Of a stretch of DNA of 64,000 nt, positions 47,405-58,964 are shown one piece after another. The notes beneath the pieces are model-generated. The model made no database searches, was not told the DNA's origin, and saw only the letters and a list, made by a program, of their open reading frames with translations. Position numbers and translations under genes: made by a program. Location: positions 25,868,184-25,932,183 of the forward strand of contig CAIIXF020000012.1 in the NCBI GenBank assembly GCA_903813345.2, given 5' to 3'. The DNA is from Owenia fusiformis (Eukaryota > Annelida > Polychaeta > Sabellida > Oweniidae). Numbering within the stretch: position 1 is the first letter of the stretch; each line of letters starts with the position of its first letter.

Positions 47405-47845
47405 ATTAAAAATACGAGGTGAAGACAAAACCGCAGGAGAATTTTGAATATTTCTTTGAAAAACTACACAATATCATACATCGAAGTTTTCAAAACAGAA
47501 AAACATATTAATAAAAAGTATTACATGTCGAATTTTCTTGGTGGAATAACATGTGATTCATATATGTCATACAATTAATATTTGAAACACAAATTTTATT
47601 CGAGCTTATGATCTTGAAGGAGAAATCATACTTTTGTTCATCATAAGTTCGAATAACATTTGTGTTTCAAATATTACTTGTATGACAAATACGAAACAAA
47701 TTTTAATACAACTAGGGGGGTTGAACCTGTAAGCCTTACTATACTATTAATACATATTTTTCTGTTTTGAAAACGTCAATAATGTGATGTATTTATTAGT
47801 TTTCAAAGAAATCTTCAAAATCCATTGCTGCGTGCTTTGTCTTTA
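47405..47845. mobile_element. foldback element, ~0.44 kb
   Basis: Inverted arms around a centre near 47620: GTGAAGACAAA / TTTGTCTTTAC outer, TTTTCAAAACAGAAAAA / TTTTTCTGTTTTGAAAA middle, TAATATTTGAAACACAAAT / ATTTGTGTTTCAAATATTA inner. No open frame. Confidence 0.75.
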
Positions 47846-47849
47846 CATA

Positions 47850-49075
47850 CAGGGTGGGCCAAAAAAAAAACCTAGCCATTATTCCTGATAAATATTTATT
47901 TTTTAACATGTAACATGTACACCAACAATGTTACATCATTTTAAAGATAATTTAATTTGCAACAAAATGATATATAATAGCACCATTTTCAACAACCCTA
48001 TATAGAAATATAACCAATTATGTGACATGGGGGTCAAAAAACACCTTTTCAATTTTCATCGATTTTGCGAACAATAGCCTATTTCTACCAAATGTTACTG
48101 TTCAGTTAAAAATTGCAACATTGTTATGAGTCTTTCATAATTGGATATTATATATTGTTTTCATTCAGTTTTTGAACCATGCATGCTCAATAAACATGGG
48201 TATGCTTATAAAACAAAATAATTTCTTCTTAAGTCTGTCCAAATATGGCTCAATAGACCCGCCCCCCGGAGCCATCCTCTGATCAGATTATTCGCTTAAG
48301 ACGCAGAAGCCATTGGTTGATGGCATACTTGATGGATGTATGCGGAAGTACCATTCAACTGCTAGTTATTCTTTCTTTTAGTTCCTCTACATCCCTGATA
48401 GGCTGGGTATCTTTGAATACCAACTGTTCTAGATGCCCCCAGGTATGGTAATCAACATTATTGGCATCTGGACTGTCAGTAAGCCATTTGTCCGGGCTAG
48501 AGATGGTGTCATTTCGAATCTCCAAAAACTCCAGGGTAGCATTGGACCTGTGTGATGAAGCACTTTCCTATCAGAAAATGAAATTTCTTTCACATGTTTT
48601 TTATATCTTTGAGGAGTCATTTTTAACACCTCATGTCATTAACATTCAGGGTATATTTTTGCTCCTGGTTCAACAAAAACAGGGCATTTGCGGTCTTTCC
48701 TTTTTGGGAAACACCGAGTGGACGTCCACTACCCTTTCAGAAAAATGTCATCTCGATTTGAGTAGCCTTTTATCGCAAATGTCCCTATTCTTGCTTACTG
48801 ATATATAGTGTCTATCCTGTTGATTACATGTATAGTACTACTAAAACATATTCCCCAAAGATTTATCTTATCCTGGCTATTCTTTGGGAGGTTAGAATTT
48901 GTCCCAAAATCCCGAATGAGTAACACTTTCTTACCAGCATTCTCTGAGCTAGATGCGTTGACATCCATACTGTACTTGGTTCTAATGACGTAGGGACGAG
49001 TATAGTGCTTTAGTGTTAAAACCCTCACTGACAAGAGCTCTCGAATTGTCCTCCTGGAGTTCATTTAATTTTCCC
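47850..49075 (-). mobile_element. mariner-like transposase relic
   Basis: The left end CAGGGTGGGCCAAAAAAA follows TA and is a mariner-type terminus; the other end was not found. Minus-strand fragments read NNVDYHTWGHLEQLVFKD (48400-48470), KEISFSDRKVL (about 48570) and SRRTIRELLSVRVLTLKHY (about 49055). These match in order the C-terminal, central and N-terminal parts of mariner-type transposases. Frames shift and contain stops, so it is inactive. Confidence 0.75.
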
Positions 49076-49283
49076 CACTTAGATAAATTGAATACAGCGA
49101 TGATACACTAATCTGGTAATAGTCTTCTTTTTGTGCACAAATTATTTTCACAGACTTGCGATATCCCACAGTCCCGGAATAACAGCACCATCTACCTTAC
49201 TCACTAAAATCAAATAACATCATTATTTATCAAATCAGACACTTATCAATTTTCTCGGCTGTCAAATATAATTCGATTAATAC

Positions 49284-49850
49284 GTGCATAAAACTAGACA
49301 CAAATTAACATTGAATGCCTTGACTACATATTATTCTTTAATGAATTCATTTATTAGTTATGGAGACATTTTGTGGGACAATACAACAAAAAATCATCTA
49401 AAGAGATTATTTCGTTTGCAAAATCTAAATTCTGAAACAACTGCTCATTCAAAGCCCATCTTCAAAAAATTCAAAATCCTAAATATTTTTGACATTATAA
49501 ATGTCAAACGCTCACATATTTGTGCAGAAAACTGTAACAGAATCTGCATACTTCCCATTTCGTAATTTTAAACTTTTTTCAAGAGAAGACAGACATACAC
49601 GCCCATGATATTTAAATATAAATAAATATTTGTATAAATATAAAACGATCAAAATGTTTAGAATTGAAACTGGTCGAAAAGCAATTGCGATTGGGGGAGC
49701 AATCCTATATAACTTACTGGCTATAGACTTAAAAGGCAAAGCACGCCAAGGAATTCGAAAAACTCAAAAAAATTATGCATTAAAAATAAATTTTTCTTCA
49801 AAATGCGATTTATTAATAAAAAGATATTATGACTGCAAATCTTCTTACGG
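49284..49850 (+). mobile_element. LINE reverse-transcriptase fragment (CR1/RTE-like), C-terminal part
   Basis: The frame at 49284 reads LTTYYSLMNSFISYGDILWD then NTTKNHLKRLFRLQ, the LYYSLI.P...YG...W..T....L..L..LQ pattern that follows the RT domain in many non-LTR retrotransposons. A second frame (49654) reads RIETGRKAIAIGGAILYNLL, like the downstream GP.LWNSLP region. A frame change separates them. Truncated at the 5' side. Confidence 0.65.
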
Positions 49851-50179
49851 AAGTCCCCTTAGGCGCATTTTGCAATTTAAAGCCTGGCCAAAGGTCAAAT
49901 TTAAGGTCACGTGTGATTTCCTGGCAACTTGTAGAGAGATGTTCAAAAAGGATTTGTACAATTTGAAATATCACATTTTTACCTTTCGAAGGTCATTCAT
50001 GTCATTTAAAGTCAACCAAATGTGAAATTTCAAAAGTAAGGTCAGATATGAAGTCGACTTTGTAGATCATTTTTTTTTAAAAATTGGTCACTTTGAAGCA
50101 AATTAAAAAGTAATTTTATGATGTCTCAGTTTGCATGAATAAAGAAATACGTTTTGTTTTTAATTATTTTGAAATACGT

Positions 50180-50420
50180 TACTTATTATTTTGAAACACG
50201 TTTTGTTTTTAATTATTTTGAACTCGTGTACAAATGTCATAACACCAAGCCCACTATTCAAAAGATCTATAGCAAATCAATATAAATAGAATGTGTTCTT
50301 TAGAAAAACGCACGAAACATCTTGAGTGGAATGAATAGCGTTAGCGACGAATGGACCGTGAGAAATAACATCCAAAACTGTCACTTGTAAACTTTTTATT
50401 TATCTAAAGTAACTTGCTAT
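50180..50420 (+). repeat. partial copy of the LRR-family promoter block
   Basis: It keeps the CCACTATTCAAAA segment and GAGTGGAATGAATAGCGTTAG but not the downstream TATA-like region or the short exon. A nearby duplicated ATTATTTTGAAAYACGTT unit (50115-50220) is a local tandem repeat. Confidence 0.5.
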
Positions 50421-50707
50421 GTAATTATAGAACGATCATTACCATACTATTATCAATTTCTTGTGAAAAGTGGCTGTCTAATAGTTATTAATAAGAATAA
50501 TATTAATAAAAATCATACATTCCTTCTCTGAAATGGTTTATAGTAATTGGAACTTGTTGTATTACACACATCCGGGTTACGGTAATTGGAACTTGTTCTT
50601 TTACACATCCGGGTTGAGTCTAAAGAAGCATTTTTTTAGTAATGTCCATAATGCGTTTATACAACGATTCCCTGATGAAGCAATTATTTTGTGTTACACA
50701 GCACCTA

Positions 50708-51133
50708 GGCCATAAGAAGTAGATTCTTCGTTTTGTGTCCTGGCAAAATCCATTCATGCAAGTGTACAAGGAAAACTCAAGGAAAACTCAAGGAAAAACC
50801 CAAACTTGTTTGCTGAGAAATGTATACATTTTATGGGCATAGAAAGGGATGACATACCAAATGTGCAGTGATTACAAACACATATCTATACATTTTATAC
50901 AGTAGGCTATATAGCTATTATTCTAGGGTAAAAAATACACAATGTATGCCAAAGTAATCAATAACACTGTCAATTTTGACGCACAAAATATCCGCCACTT
51001 CGTCTGATTCTGATTGAACGAAATGCGATGGTACTTTCTGAACTTGTGATTGCTATTTGGATGTTTGAATTTTTCTGATTTACTCAAAATCGTGGCAAGG
51101 GGACGCAAAACAATGAATCTACTTCTTATGGCC
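50708..51133. mobile_element. PIF/Harbinger-type MITE, copy 2 (inverted)
   Basis: Ends GGCCATAAGAAGTAGATTCT and its complement, with CTA duplicated at 50705-50707 and 51134-51136. The interior matches copy 1 at 41743-42184 in the opposite orientation (ATGTATACATTTTATGGGCA, CGTCTGATTCTGATTGAACG). Confidence 0.88.
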
Positions 51134-51139
51134 CTACTG

Positions 51140-52085
51140 TAAAATGCTTAGTTTCAAAGTTTGTCGCCATTAAACGAAGAATCAGTTATTTATGGAACAA
51201 AAAAGATTCAATCATTAATCCAAAAAAATAGATTGGACAATGCTCGAAAGTATGAATAAAACAAGATTATACTTACTTTGTCTGTGGAGAAAAACAAAAA
51301 TAGATAACACGTAAAATTCGGAGCCTGAGAACCGGCTACACTCATTAACACTGGTTCCACTGAGCTATTTGTATATCAGTGAGTGTGATTTTATTAACTG
51401 ACATCCCCAAACATCTGAGTTTATACATTGTATGTACTTCAAGGCGGTGAAATAATAAACAAGATAAGAAGAACGCTGAAAAGTCTGAAACCACCAATCA
51501 CAACAATATTGACAAAAGTGCGATAATAATTCCACTGAATTCAACAATATACTTCTTTGTTTTAACTCACATCAAATTACTGTTATAATTTGGTTTCTTA
51601 CTATGGTAATGTCCATAAATGCCCATCTTTCCTTTAATGTTCTTAGGCAATTGGAGATATAACACAATCAAAATTTGAAACAGGCTATATAAAAAAACTT
51701 TAAAGGAACATTCCTTGCCAGACTATTTCTCTCCTGATATGACATCACTTCCTGAATGAAATTTTAAAAGATGGCAGCCTACTGGAATTGAGTACTACAT
51801 TTTTAAGTGATCAATATTGACCATTTCAAAACATTTTTCTGTTTTTTCATAAACTTGCAAAGTATGTATATGGTTATAGCTACCATATTAGGAGAGAGAT
51901 GGTCTGGCCAGGAATACCCCTTTAATAAATTATTCTCAGTTCTCGGTATCGACCTTTGAATCATACTCGTCTCTGCTGGATGCTTGATGATGCTAATATA
52001 CATACAAGTAACATTATTATATTCCATGTAAAAATATTAATGTATACATAGAATTTAAGGTAGTTGTTGCGTTTTTGATTTACAT
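51140..52085. other. no gene seen
   Basis: A weak inverted pair (GGAACATTCCTTGCCAGAC near 51703 against GGTCTGGCCAGGAATACCCC near 51900) suggests one more old foldback. Otherwise nothing that I can support. Confidence 0.4.
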
Positions 52086-52089
52086 GTAA

Positions 52090-52667
52090 TAAACTTTATG
52101 AAATTTCATAAACCAACGCCCACTATTAAAAAACCTGAATGCGAAATTAAATAATTAAATCTTTCTTTAGAAACATAGCTGAGGTAATAAAAAGGCTTTG
52201 GACAATTACGTTCGAATTCCTTCATTTAAAAGAAGTTTCTCAGAATATGCAAGTTAGATTAATATAAAAATAACCGATATGAAGGATTGAAGTAGAAACT
52301 GTTTTCTGGTTGAGTTTTTCTATCAGTGAAAATCGCATAATCAAAACAAAATGTAAATGATAACATATTCAAATGAAAATAGAAGAATTAACTCACTGTA
52401 CATGTAAAATAGGAATTTCATAGTATAAATAACAGTAAATACTCAATACGCTCGTAAAACAGTGAAGTGTAGAACATAAATAACAGTTTTACACGGATAA
52501 CATTCTTTCTTCAGAATATATAAAACGTATATATATATCATATACAGTATATTATATATATCATTTAGCAACTACAAGGACAATATATGTAAATTAATTA
52601 CAAAACAAGAACAAATCTACGATCTACAAGAATATCCATATCTACGGCCACAATAGAGCAGTTAATC
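52090..52667 (+). promoter_or_regulatory. promoter and 5' UTR of the LRR receptor gene (copy B)
   Basis: Conserved with copies A and C: GTTTTTCTATCAGTG, ATCGCATAATCAAAAC, two TATA-like boxes (GTATAAATAACAG near 52427, CATAAATAACAG near 52476) and ACAAGAATATCCATAT just before the start codon. The TA-rich run at 52528-52562 differs between copies. Conservation across duplicates is seen; promoter function is inferred. Confidence 0.55.
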
Positions 52668-52706
52668 ATGATTATGCAACGTAAATTGACAACTGGAACA
52701 TTAAGG
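52668..52706 (+). CDS. LRR gene exon 1
   Basis: Thirteen codons, then AAGG|GTACGT. Supplies the basic n-region of the signal peptide. Equivalent exons are at 46251 and 63775. Confidence 0.65.
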
Positions 52707-55700
52707 GTACGTATCACTGTTTAGAAAAGTGTTTATTGATTGCGTCGTAATGTACACTCTCTCCATAAGTTTGGCAACCTTAGCTCCTCCATTGAACTAC
52801 GTGTTAAAGCCTCTGTTACGTTTGAATTTTTATTTACCTAACCTGCGATTAAATTACTTATAATATTGATGGAAACGTAACTTGACTTTATTTCCAAAAA
52901 TACCTCCAAATTTTTCTCAATTTTTTCCTCAATTATAATAGGTCGAAAATTGATGATTTTGATGAATTCTTGAAAATCGTCATTCCCATGTAATCTAATC
53001 AGAAATGGAGTGTTCGGGGCAAATCAGAAATCAGGATATCTATTTTATAGAGAAAATTGAATTGTCTAACTTTTTTGTACACTAACTGTTTAGTTTATTT
53101 GATGAATACTAAAGTTAAAGCGCTTCAAAGTCATTTTTGAAAATAATTTTTCGCCTACTGTGTTATTTCAATGGGAGGTTTTTTAAAAACAATTTTGACT
53201 TTAAAGCCCTATAACTTTGTTGAACCTGAAGAAACATATCAATTTTTTTATTAAATAAACTTAGTAAATTCAATTGGCTGCCTAACTCATATTTTTTGCA
53301 AGTAACTCATTGAACTTTAATAATAGTTGACAAAATATTTTCGCAAATGGTTCATGATAAACACATTTCAAAACGTTTTGATTATTTAATGCTCCGGAAA
53401 CCTCCCAAGATATGTTTATAAAATATTTTTTTTACTTATTAATTTGAAATAACAAGTGCTTTCATCAGTATTATGACTGAACGCGTTATCTTTCAAAAGT
53501 TTATTTATTAATGTTTCACGGGTGTATTTTCAATGTATGTATCCATCACATGGACTTTCTGTATTCAAATCCGTGAACATACTAAGGTATTGATTATTTC
53601 CGGTTCTCTGAACATTCATATTGTTGCGACTTCTAAAGACTATGTTGCGATTTTAAAGATTACATGATCAAAATAATTAGAATCTCTGCGACATGCGGGT
53701 CATGTAAATTTTTCTGTTATATTGTAGGTCATAGGGACGTTGGTACTCACCCCCATTGCAGACACTACTTGTATTAATGGTGTATACCCTATGCAAACGC
53801 CCCTTCGCGTTATATAATCGATGTTAATTCCATTAACCTTCATTTCCAAATAAATGTACAGAAAATGCTACTGATGGCATTGGTGACATACATTCAGTGC
53901 AAATATCCCCTACACTTGATATAGACGCTCATATTAACATTTGCATTCATATTTTAATAATTGAACAACTGGAGTATCTATATTACAGACAATTCTACTG
54001 ATGACATTAGTAACATGCCTCATGTGCTAAACTAAATTACTGAATCTCTCTTACGGGCAATCCTTCTGATTGCTTTAGTGATATGTTTCCTTTGTCAAAC
54101 TTAATTACTATATCTCCATTACAGACAGTGATACTGATAGTGTTGATGATATGTTTCCTGTGCCAAACAATGCCACAATCAGCCGAGGCTACAGTGTTGG
54201 ATAAGAGTGAAAAGCAGTTGACGATACTAACAAAAAACATGTTCGTGAATTACACATCTGTGACAGATCTACGCCTTGATAGAAATCAAATAACAGAAAT
54301 TGAACCTGGTGCATTTTACAGTTTGAATTCATTGAGATATCTACGTTTGCAAAACAATAAACTTATTACACTTTTGAGAGATGGCATATTCCATAATCTG
54401 ACCTCCCTGGTATGGCTCTATCTTCAGTACAATGAAATAACAGAGATTGGGGGTGATGTGTTTTCTGGTTTAAAATCATTGCAATATCTGAATTTGAATT
54501 TCAATAAACTTACTATATTGAGAGATGGAATATTCAATAATTTGACTTCCCTGCGTTATCTCTATCTTTATCAAAATGATATAGCAGACATTGAGGATGA
54601 TGTGTTTTCTGGTTTAAAATCATTGCAAGATCTAAATTTGGGTGGTGGTAATAAACTTGCTATTTTGAGAGATGGCATGTTCAATAATCTGACCTACCTG
54701 AGGTACCTCTATCTTGATAACAATGGAATAACAGAGATTGAGTCGGGATCATTTATGAACCTTTATAATCTTGAATATCTTGATCTTAGAAACAATGAGC
54801 TCAAATCAGTACCGAGAGATATTATACAAATAGTGACTGCCATTGAGGGCAATAGTGTAAATTATTTCCCCGAGGGAATATCCTCTACAATGTACTATTC
54901 CCGAAGCCTTAGGCTGAGGGAATAGTACATTGTAGAGGATATTCCCAAGGGGAAATCATTTACACTATTGCTCGAAATTAGGCAGTCACTATTTGTTTTA
55001 TTATATACCCCTATACTGACTCTTGTCCCGTTTCCTCTGCGAAGGCCAAAAAGGCTTAGAAAGCCCCCTCCCCGGGTCCATTATTAGCATTATAAGCTGT
55101 GACGTCATCAGATGCTCAACAGAAATTTTTGCCTCTGAGACTCTCACTTGACAAATTCAATCGCGTTTAACACGCGGAATAGATTATCATAACACTTGAA
55201 ATTACAAAGACGTATTGAGCTTAGGGAACTTTATATACGTTGCTTATATTGTATCGTTCACGCACGTCTGTCATGGTGAACGGAGTTGATTTGTGCTTGT
55301 GCTCATCCTCCATTTTTCTGTTTTTCGTCTGCGCAGTGATGATGCGCAGACGTTTCCAAGGGTAATAGAAGTTGCAATCGTGACGTCATCGGGCAATAGT
55401 TCAAATGTATATTCCCGCTGACTTCACATTTGAGGGAATATAACTTTCCGAGGGAAATAGTAAATCTATTTCGGAACACGTGACTAGGTATTGACCAATC
55501 AGGATTAGTGTTACATATTGGGTATATAATAAATGTAGATACATGCCAAAATTGACAAAATTATACTTGAGTGGAAATCACATTTCCACTATAGCACCTC
55601 AAAACCTTTATAACATCCAGGAAATAAAGGAATTTTGTGTTGCAACAAATGAATCAATAGTAACAACACCAAAATCAAAACAAGAAACACAAGAATCTGC

Positions 55701-56226
55701 AAAATCATCACAAGAATCAATAAAAACAACACAAGAATCAATACAAACAACACAAGAATCAATACAATCAACACAAGAATCAATACAAACAACACAAGAA
55801 TCAATACAATCAACACAAGAATCTACCTTGGCAACAAAGAACACTACCCGAACAAATGAACCATTGAACCTTTTATTTGAGATTCGTCTGGCCTCTGGAA
55901 TTTCAGTGCTTATCATGTTTGTCATTATTCTTATCCCTACGCTCATATGTAGAAAGAAAATTAACCAGTGTCCGAACAATGGTTCCAGTGAAAAAAATGA
56001 AGTTCATCTAAATGAACAAAAACAAAACAAAGCTCCCATTGAAGATTATCAAGAAAATGTGAATGGTGGCTTTAGTGATATGGACATTGCAATGAAGAGT
56101 AATCCTCAAACAAATGACACACATTTAACCGCTAACAATAATACTTCCGAGTCTGCATCAACTGCACCATATAAAATGATCAATAAGACTGACTTGCATC
56201 ATGAAAATATATATCAAATAAGTTAA
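52668..56226 (+). CDS. LRR receptor-like membrane protein gene, interrupted by an insertion
   Basis: Exon 1 (52668-52706) encodes MIMQRKLTTGTLR and joins in phase 0 to exon 2 (54125 on), giving a signal peptide (h-region TVILIVLMICFLC). Eight 24-25-residue LRRs follow (LxxLxLxxNxI/L), then LKSVPRDIIQ, where a palindromic insertion begins and runs into a stop at 54923. The frame resumes at 55539 with a ninth LRR (KLTKLYLSGNHISTI), a stalk of about six TTQESIQ-like heptads, a TM segment and a ~90-residue tail ending ENIYQIS. Without the insert this is a type I LRR membrane protein with recognition or adhesion as the likely role. The LRR pairs are recent ~145-bp duplications. The insert either kills the gene or is spliced out. 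There are no LRR cap cysteines. Confidence 0.7.
52707..54124 (+). other. LRR gene intron 1, with relic signal-peptide exons
   Basis: The first kilobase is AT-rich without features. From 53750 it holds tandem relics of the exon 2 start, annotated separately. Confidence 0.6.
53750..54124 (+). repeat. four degenerate tandem copies of the signal-peptide exon start
   Basis: Exon-like starts at 53762, 53862, 53989 and 54057 resemble the used one at 54125; spacings are 100, 127, 68 and 68 bases. In the same phase they read TLLVLMVYTLC, KMLLMALVTYIQC, TILLMTLVTCLMC and AILLIALVICFLCQT, against TVILIVLMICFLCQT for the used exon. The first three keep AG acceptors (TTGCAG, GTACAG, ATTACAG); the fourth has GG. 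All four run into stops soon after. Confidence 0.75.
54125..54830 (+). CDS. LRR gene exon 2: signal peptide core and eight LRRs
   Basis: Acceptor CTCCATTACAG. Repeats start at SVTDLRLDRNQITEIEPGAF and end at NLEYLDLRNNELKSVP. Alternate repeats carry ILRDGIFNNLTSL and DVFSGLKSL, showing a two-LRR duplication unit. The open frame continues to 54925, but its last ~30 codons are insertion sequence. Confidence 0.85.
54829..55538. mobile_element. palindromic insertion within the LRR gene
   Basis: It begins with a hairpin whose arms (about 54829-54902 and 54913-54994) share AAATAGTGACTGCC, GGAATATCCTCTACAATG and TAGTACATTGTAGAGG. A segment bounded by TTTATTATATACCC (54993) and GGGTATATAATAAA (55519-55533) follows. 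TGACGTCA occurs at 55100 and 55381. GAGGGAATAT motifs lie at both sides. Exact borders and target duplication are unclear. Confidence 0.75.
55539..56226 (+). CDS. LRR gene 3' part: last LRR, stalk, TM and tail
   Basis: Preceded by AATGTAG, a possible acceptor. Counting from the ATG at 55543, residues 2-30 are an LRR and 47-94 are QES-rich repeats encoded by 21-bp units. Residues 116-136 are the TM segment (ISVLIMFVIILIPTLIC), then RKK and a polar tail rich in Asn and Ser. An AATAAA lies at 56458-56463. Confidence 0.8.
55700..55825 (+). repeat. 21-bp coding repeat (QESIxTT heptads)
   Basis: The units ACACAAGAATCAATACAAACA and close variants lie in frame in the LRR gene stalk. The antisense strand shows long open frames as a by-product. 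Confidence 0.85.
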
Positions 56227-56457
56227 AATGACACTGGTTCAACAAGCATTCATAATGAGACCGACCAAACCATTGTAAATTATTCATTAAACAATGTAAA
56301 CAGTTTACGTTTAAAATCATGCAATTTTCACTATTTTGAGCACTTTTCAGGTGATTTTGGCCAAACTTTTCAAAAGTGAATCCTCTTGGTAAAAGTTGGC
56401 TACCAGCCAGCACATATTACAGGGTCTCAAAATCTCATCAAACCTGATATACATCAT

Positions 56458-56463
56458 AATAAA
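56458..56463 (+). terminator. poly(A) signal of the LRR gene
   Basis: AATAAA about 230 bases after the stop codon. Confidence 0.5.
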
Positions 56464-56614
56464 ACCATGTGATCTCAATTCTTCTCAATCATGTTTCTTT
56501 GAAATAGGACCTGATGAGTATCGAAATAATGGAATTTTCTGAACCAAGATAAACGCCATCCTCCGATCACAGGGCTTCAAAATCCAGAATATATTCTTTC
56601 TTTTACCCCCTGCG

Positions 56615-56853
56615 ATTAGCAGTTACCATTTCCCCGATCAAGAACTCGCAATCTGATTGGCTGTCGCAACACTGAGACAGAAATCATGCATAAGTCATTG
56701 CGCATAATTAGATCACGTGATTCAGTTTAATCGGGATAAGCAGTTGCCATTTCCCCGATTAAGAACTTGCAATCTGATTGGCTGTCGCAACACTGAGACA
56801 GAAATCATCTTTAAGTCATTGCGCACTAGATCACGTGATTCAGTTAAGTCGGG
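56615..56853. repeat. tandem duplication, unit about 115 bp
   Basis: Two copies share CAATCTGATTGGCTGTCGCA, CACTGAGACAGAAATCAT and AGATCACGTGATTCAGTT. They contain CACGTG (E-box) and a GATTGGC (inverted CCAAT) motif. The copies differ by only a few bases, so the event is recent. Confidence 0.92.
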
Positions 56854-57234
56854 CGCTTCCAACATTGGTTATAGCAGGGGGAGGAAGGAGGTACGGATTC
56901 TGGACACCTGCTTAGGAGGATGAGATAATTACAACCCATGTACAGTTGATAATTATGGATGTGTATAATAGTAAATGTGTATATTCTTTTAGATATGCTA
57001 ACCCTTACAATATGACTTGAAATGACAATGCCAAACAATAAAATACGATCACCATAAATTCTAATCCAAAGTTATGAATGTTAAGGTAGCTTAATACCAT
57101 GTTTATTTTTTCGTGAAGCAACTCAGTGAAATTACGATTTCACTGCACCGTGATGTTCAATCAAGATCATGATTTTGACGCGTTTGGGCATCCGGAAATG
57201 ACAACGTCTAACAAAAGTTTGCATACCATATTCA

Positions 57235-57325
57235 ATTGAATTCAATTCACTCAAAATTACATATTTCATCAATAACATATATTCAATTCAATTCACTCAA
57301 AATTACATATTTCATCAATAACATG
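57235..57325. repeat. 48-bp tandem duplication
   Basis: Two adjacent copies of ATTCAATTCACTCAAAATTA continuing CATATTTCATCAATAACAT. Confidence 0.95.
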
Positions 57326-57824
57326 AAAAAGACACCCCAATGGGTGTATATATTCCATGGGTCATAATTTTTAATAGTAATGTTTTAGTCAGATATCAAA
57401 ATTATTGACGTAAATTATTTGGGCATCAAATACTCATTACATAGATATTGACATATACAATAGTAAAATCATTATGCAGTATTCTACAACCATTGCAGTT
57501 TGTATTATTTTCATTGTAGTTTGTATTATTTTTATCATTGTAATTTGAATTACTTCCATTGTAGTTTGAGACTTAACATGTACACATGCTGTATTTGTTA
57601 TTGATTTAGAGATATTCATCGAGTTTGCGTCTTAGACTGAAATTAGGCATTAGCCTTCAGAAAATCAGTATCAAAATAGAAGAGAAGGGATACAAATGAC
57701 ACATATTTGCGTCCTATTAATAGTGTAGTATTTCTGACATTTATTTTGCCTAAGAAATTGTCAAAGCTTTTGCGAATGTCTTATATCTGCCAAGTTAGAA
57801 GCTGTCATCAAATTAATACCAATT

Positions 57825-58778
57825 CAAACATGACCGTGCTCTATTCGAATTTCTCAACCAATCAGAATGCAGCATAACCAATATAGAACGTTCTCTAATT
57901 CTCCATAGATGCACGACCATGCTCTATTCAATCTGCAATTTGCATTGTTTTGAGTGACGTCACATCTCAGCTGCACATCTGGGGCTCTGTCCGGGGATAG
58001 CTGTTCTATTTTACTCCCTCCGTAACTACAACACCCCATGTTTGCATACACCGTATAAAATCTAAAACGGGGAGTAAAATAGAACAGCCCAAACAAATTC
58101 TAAAATTTTTCCGACCGACTTCAGAATCTTGACAGCATGCGTATTCTTCCTTCATGCCCGTTCCACAGACACGGCTTTTACTAATTTTTATGTTTGAATC
58201 GGAATAAATAATGATAGGCCATTCAATATGGTGAAATTCAGCACTCGTTGGACAGAATGTTAGTACAAATGCACTCACCTTCGGTTCGTGCTTTGTACAA
58301 CATTCTGTCCAACTCGTGCTGAATTTCACCATATTGAATGGCCTATCATTATTTATTCCTTAATTCAAACATGACCGTGCTCTATTCGAATTTCTCAACC
58401 AACCAGAATGCAGCATAGCCAATATAGAACGTTCTCTAATTCTCCATAGATGCACGACCATGCTCTATTCAATCTGCAATTTGCATTGTTTTGAGTGACG
58501 TCACATCTCAGCTGCACATCTGGGGCTCTGTCCGGGGATAGCTGTTCTTTTTACAGCGTATTCTTCCTTCATGCCCGTTCCACAGACACGGCTTTTACTA
58601 ATTTTTATGTTTGAATCGGAATAAATAATGATAGGCCATTCAATATGGTGAAATTCAGCACTCGTTGGACAGAATGTTAGTACAAATGCACTCACCTTCG
58701 GTTCGTGCTTTGTACAACATTCTGTCCAACTCGTGCTGAATTTCACCATATTGAATGGCCTATCATTATTTATTCCTT
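57825..58778. repeat. tandemly duplicated palindromic element
   Basis: A unit beginning AATTCAAACATGACCGTGCT occurs at 57821-58360 and again at 58361-58778. Each contains TGACGTCA (57955, 58496) and a hairpin (58196-58359, 58615-58776) with ~70-base arms reading AATAATGATAGGCCATTCAA and its complement. The first copy has ~115 extra bases at 58012-58127. The identical minus-strand frames are not genes. Confidence 0.9.
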
Positions 58779-58964
58779 AAATAAGGTATGGAAGGCCGTA
58801 TTCATAACATGTACCATATATGGTCAACTTTGAATATTACAATGTAAATCATAAATTCTTGTGGAATTGGTAGAGCTCTCAAATCTGAAAGTTATCACCG
58901 GATCTGTATGCGTATAATTGTAAAACCTTTTGATTTGTTGTTTTACGGTTATACAATGATATTA

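Noticed and set aside
55589-55979. Antisense frames rich in CIDSCV or VLILVL
   Set aside because: They are the complement of the 21-bp coding repeat of the LRR gene stalk.
57854-58749. Two minus-strand frames sharing a long identical N-terminus
   Set aside because: They lie within the duplicated hairpin element and are identical because the element is duplicated.
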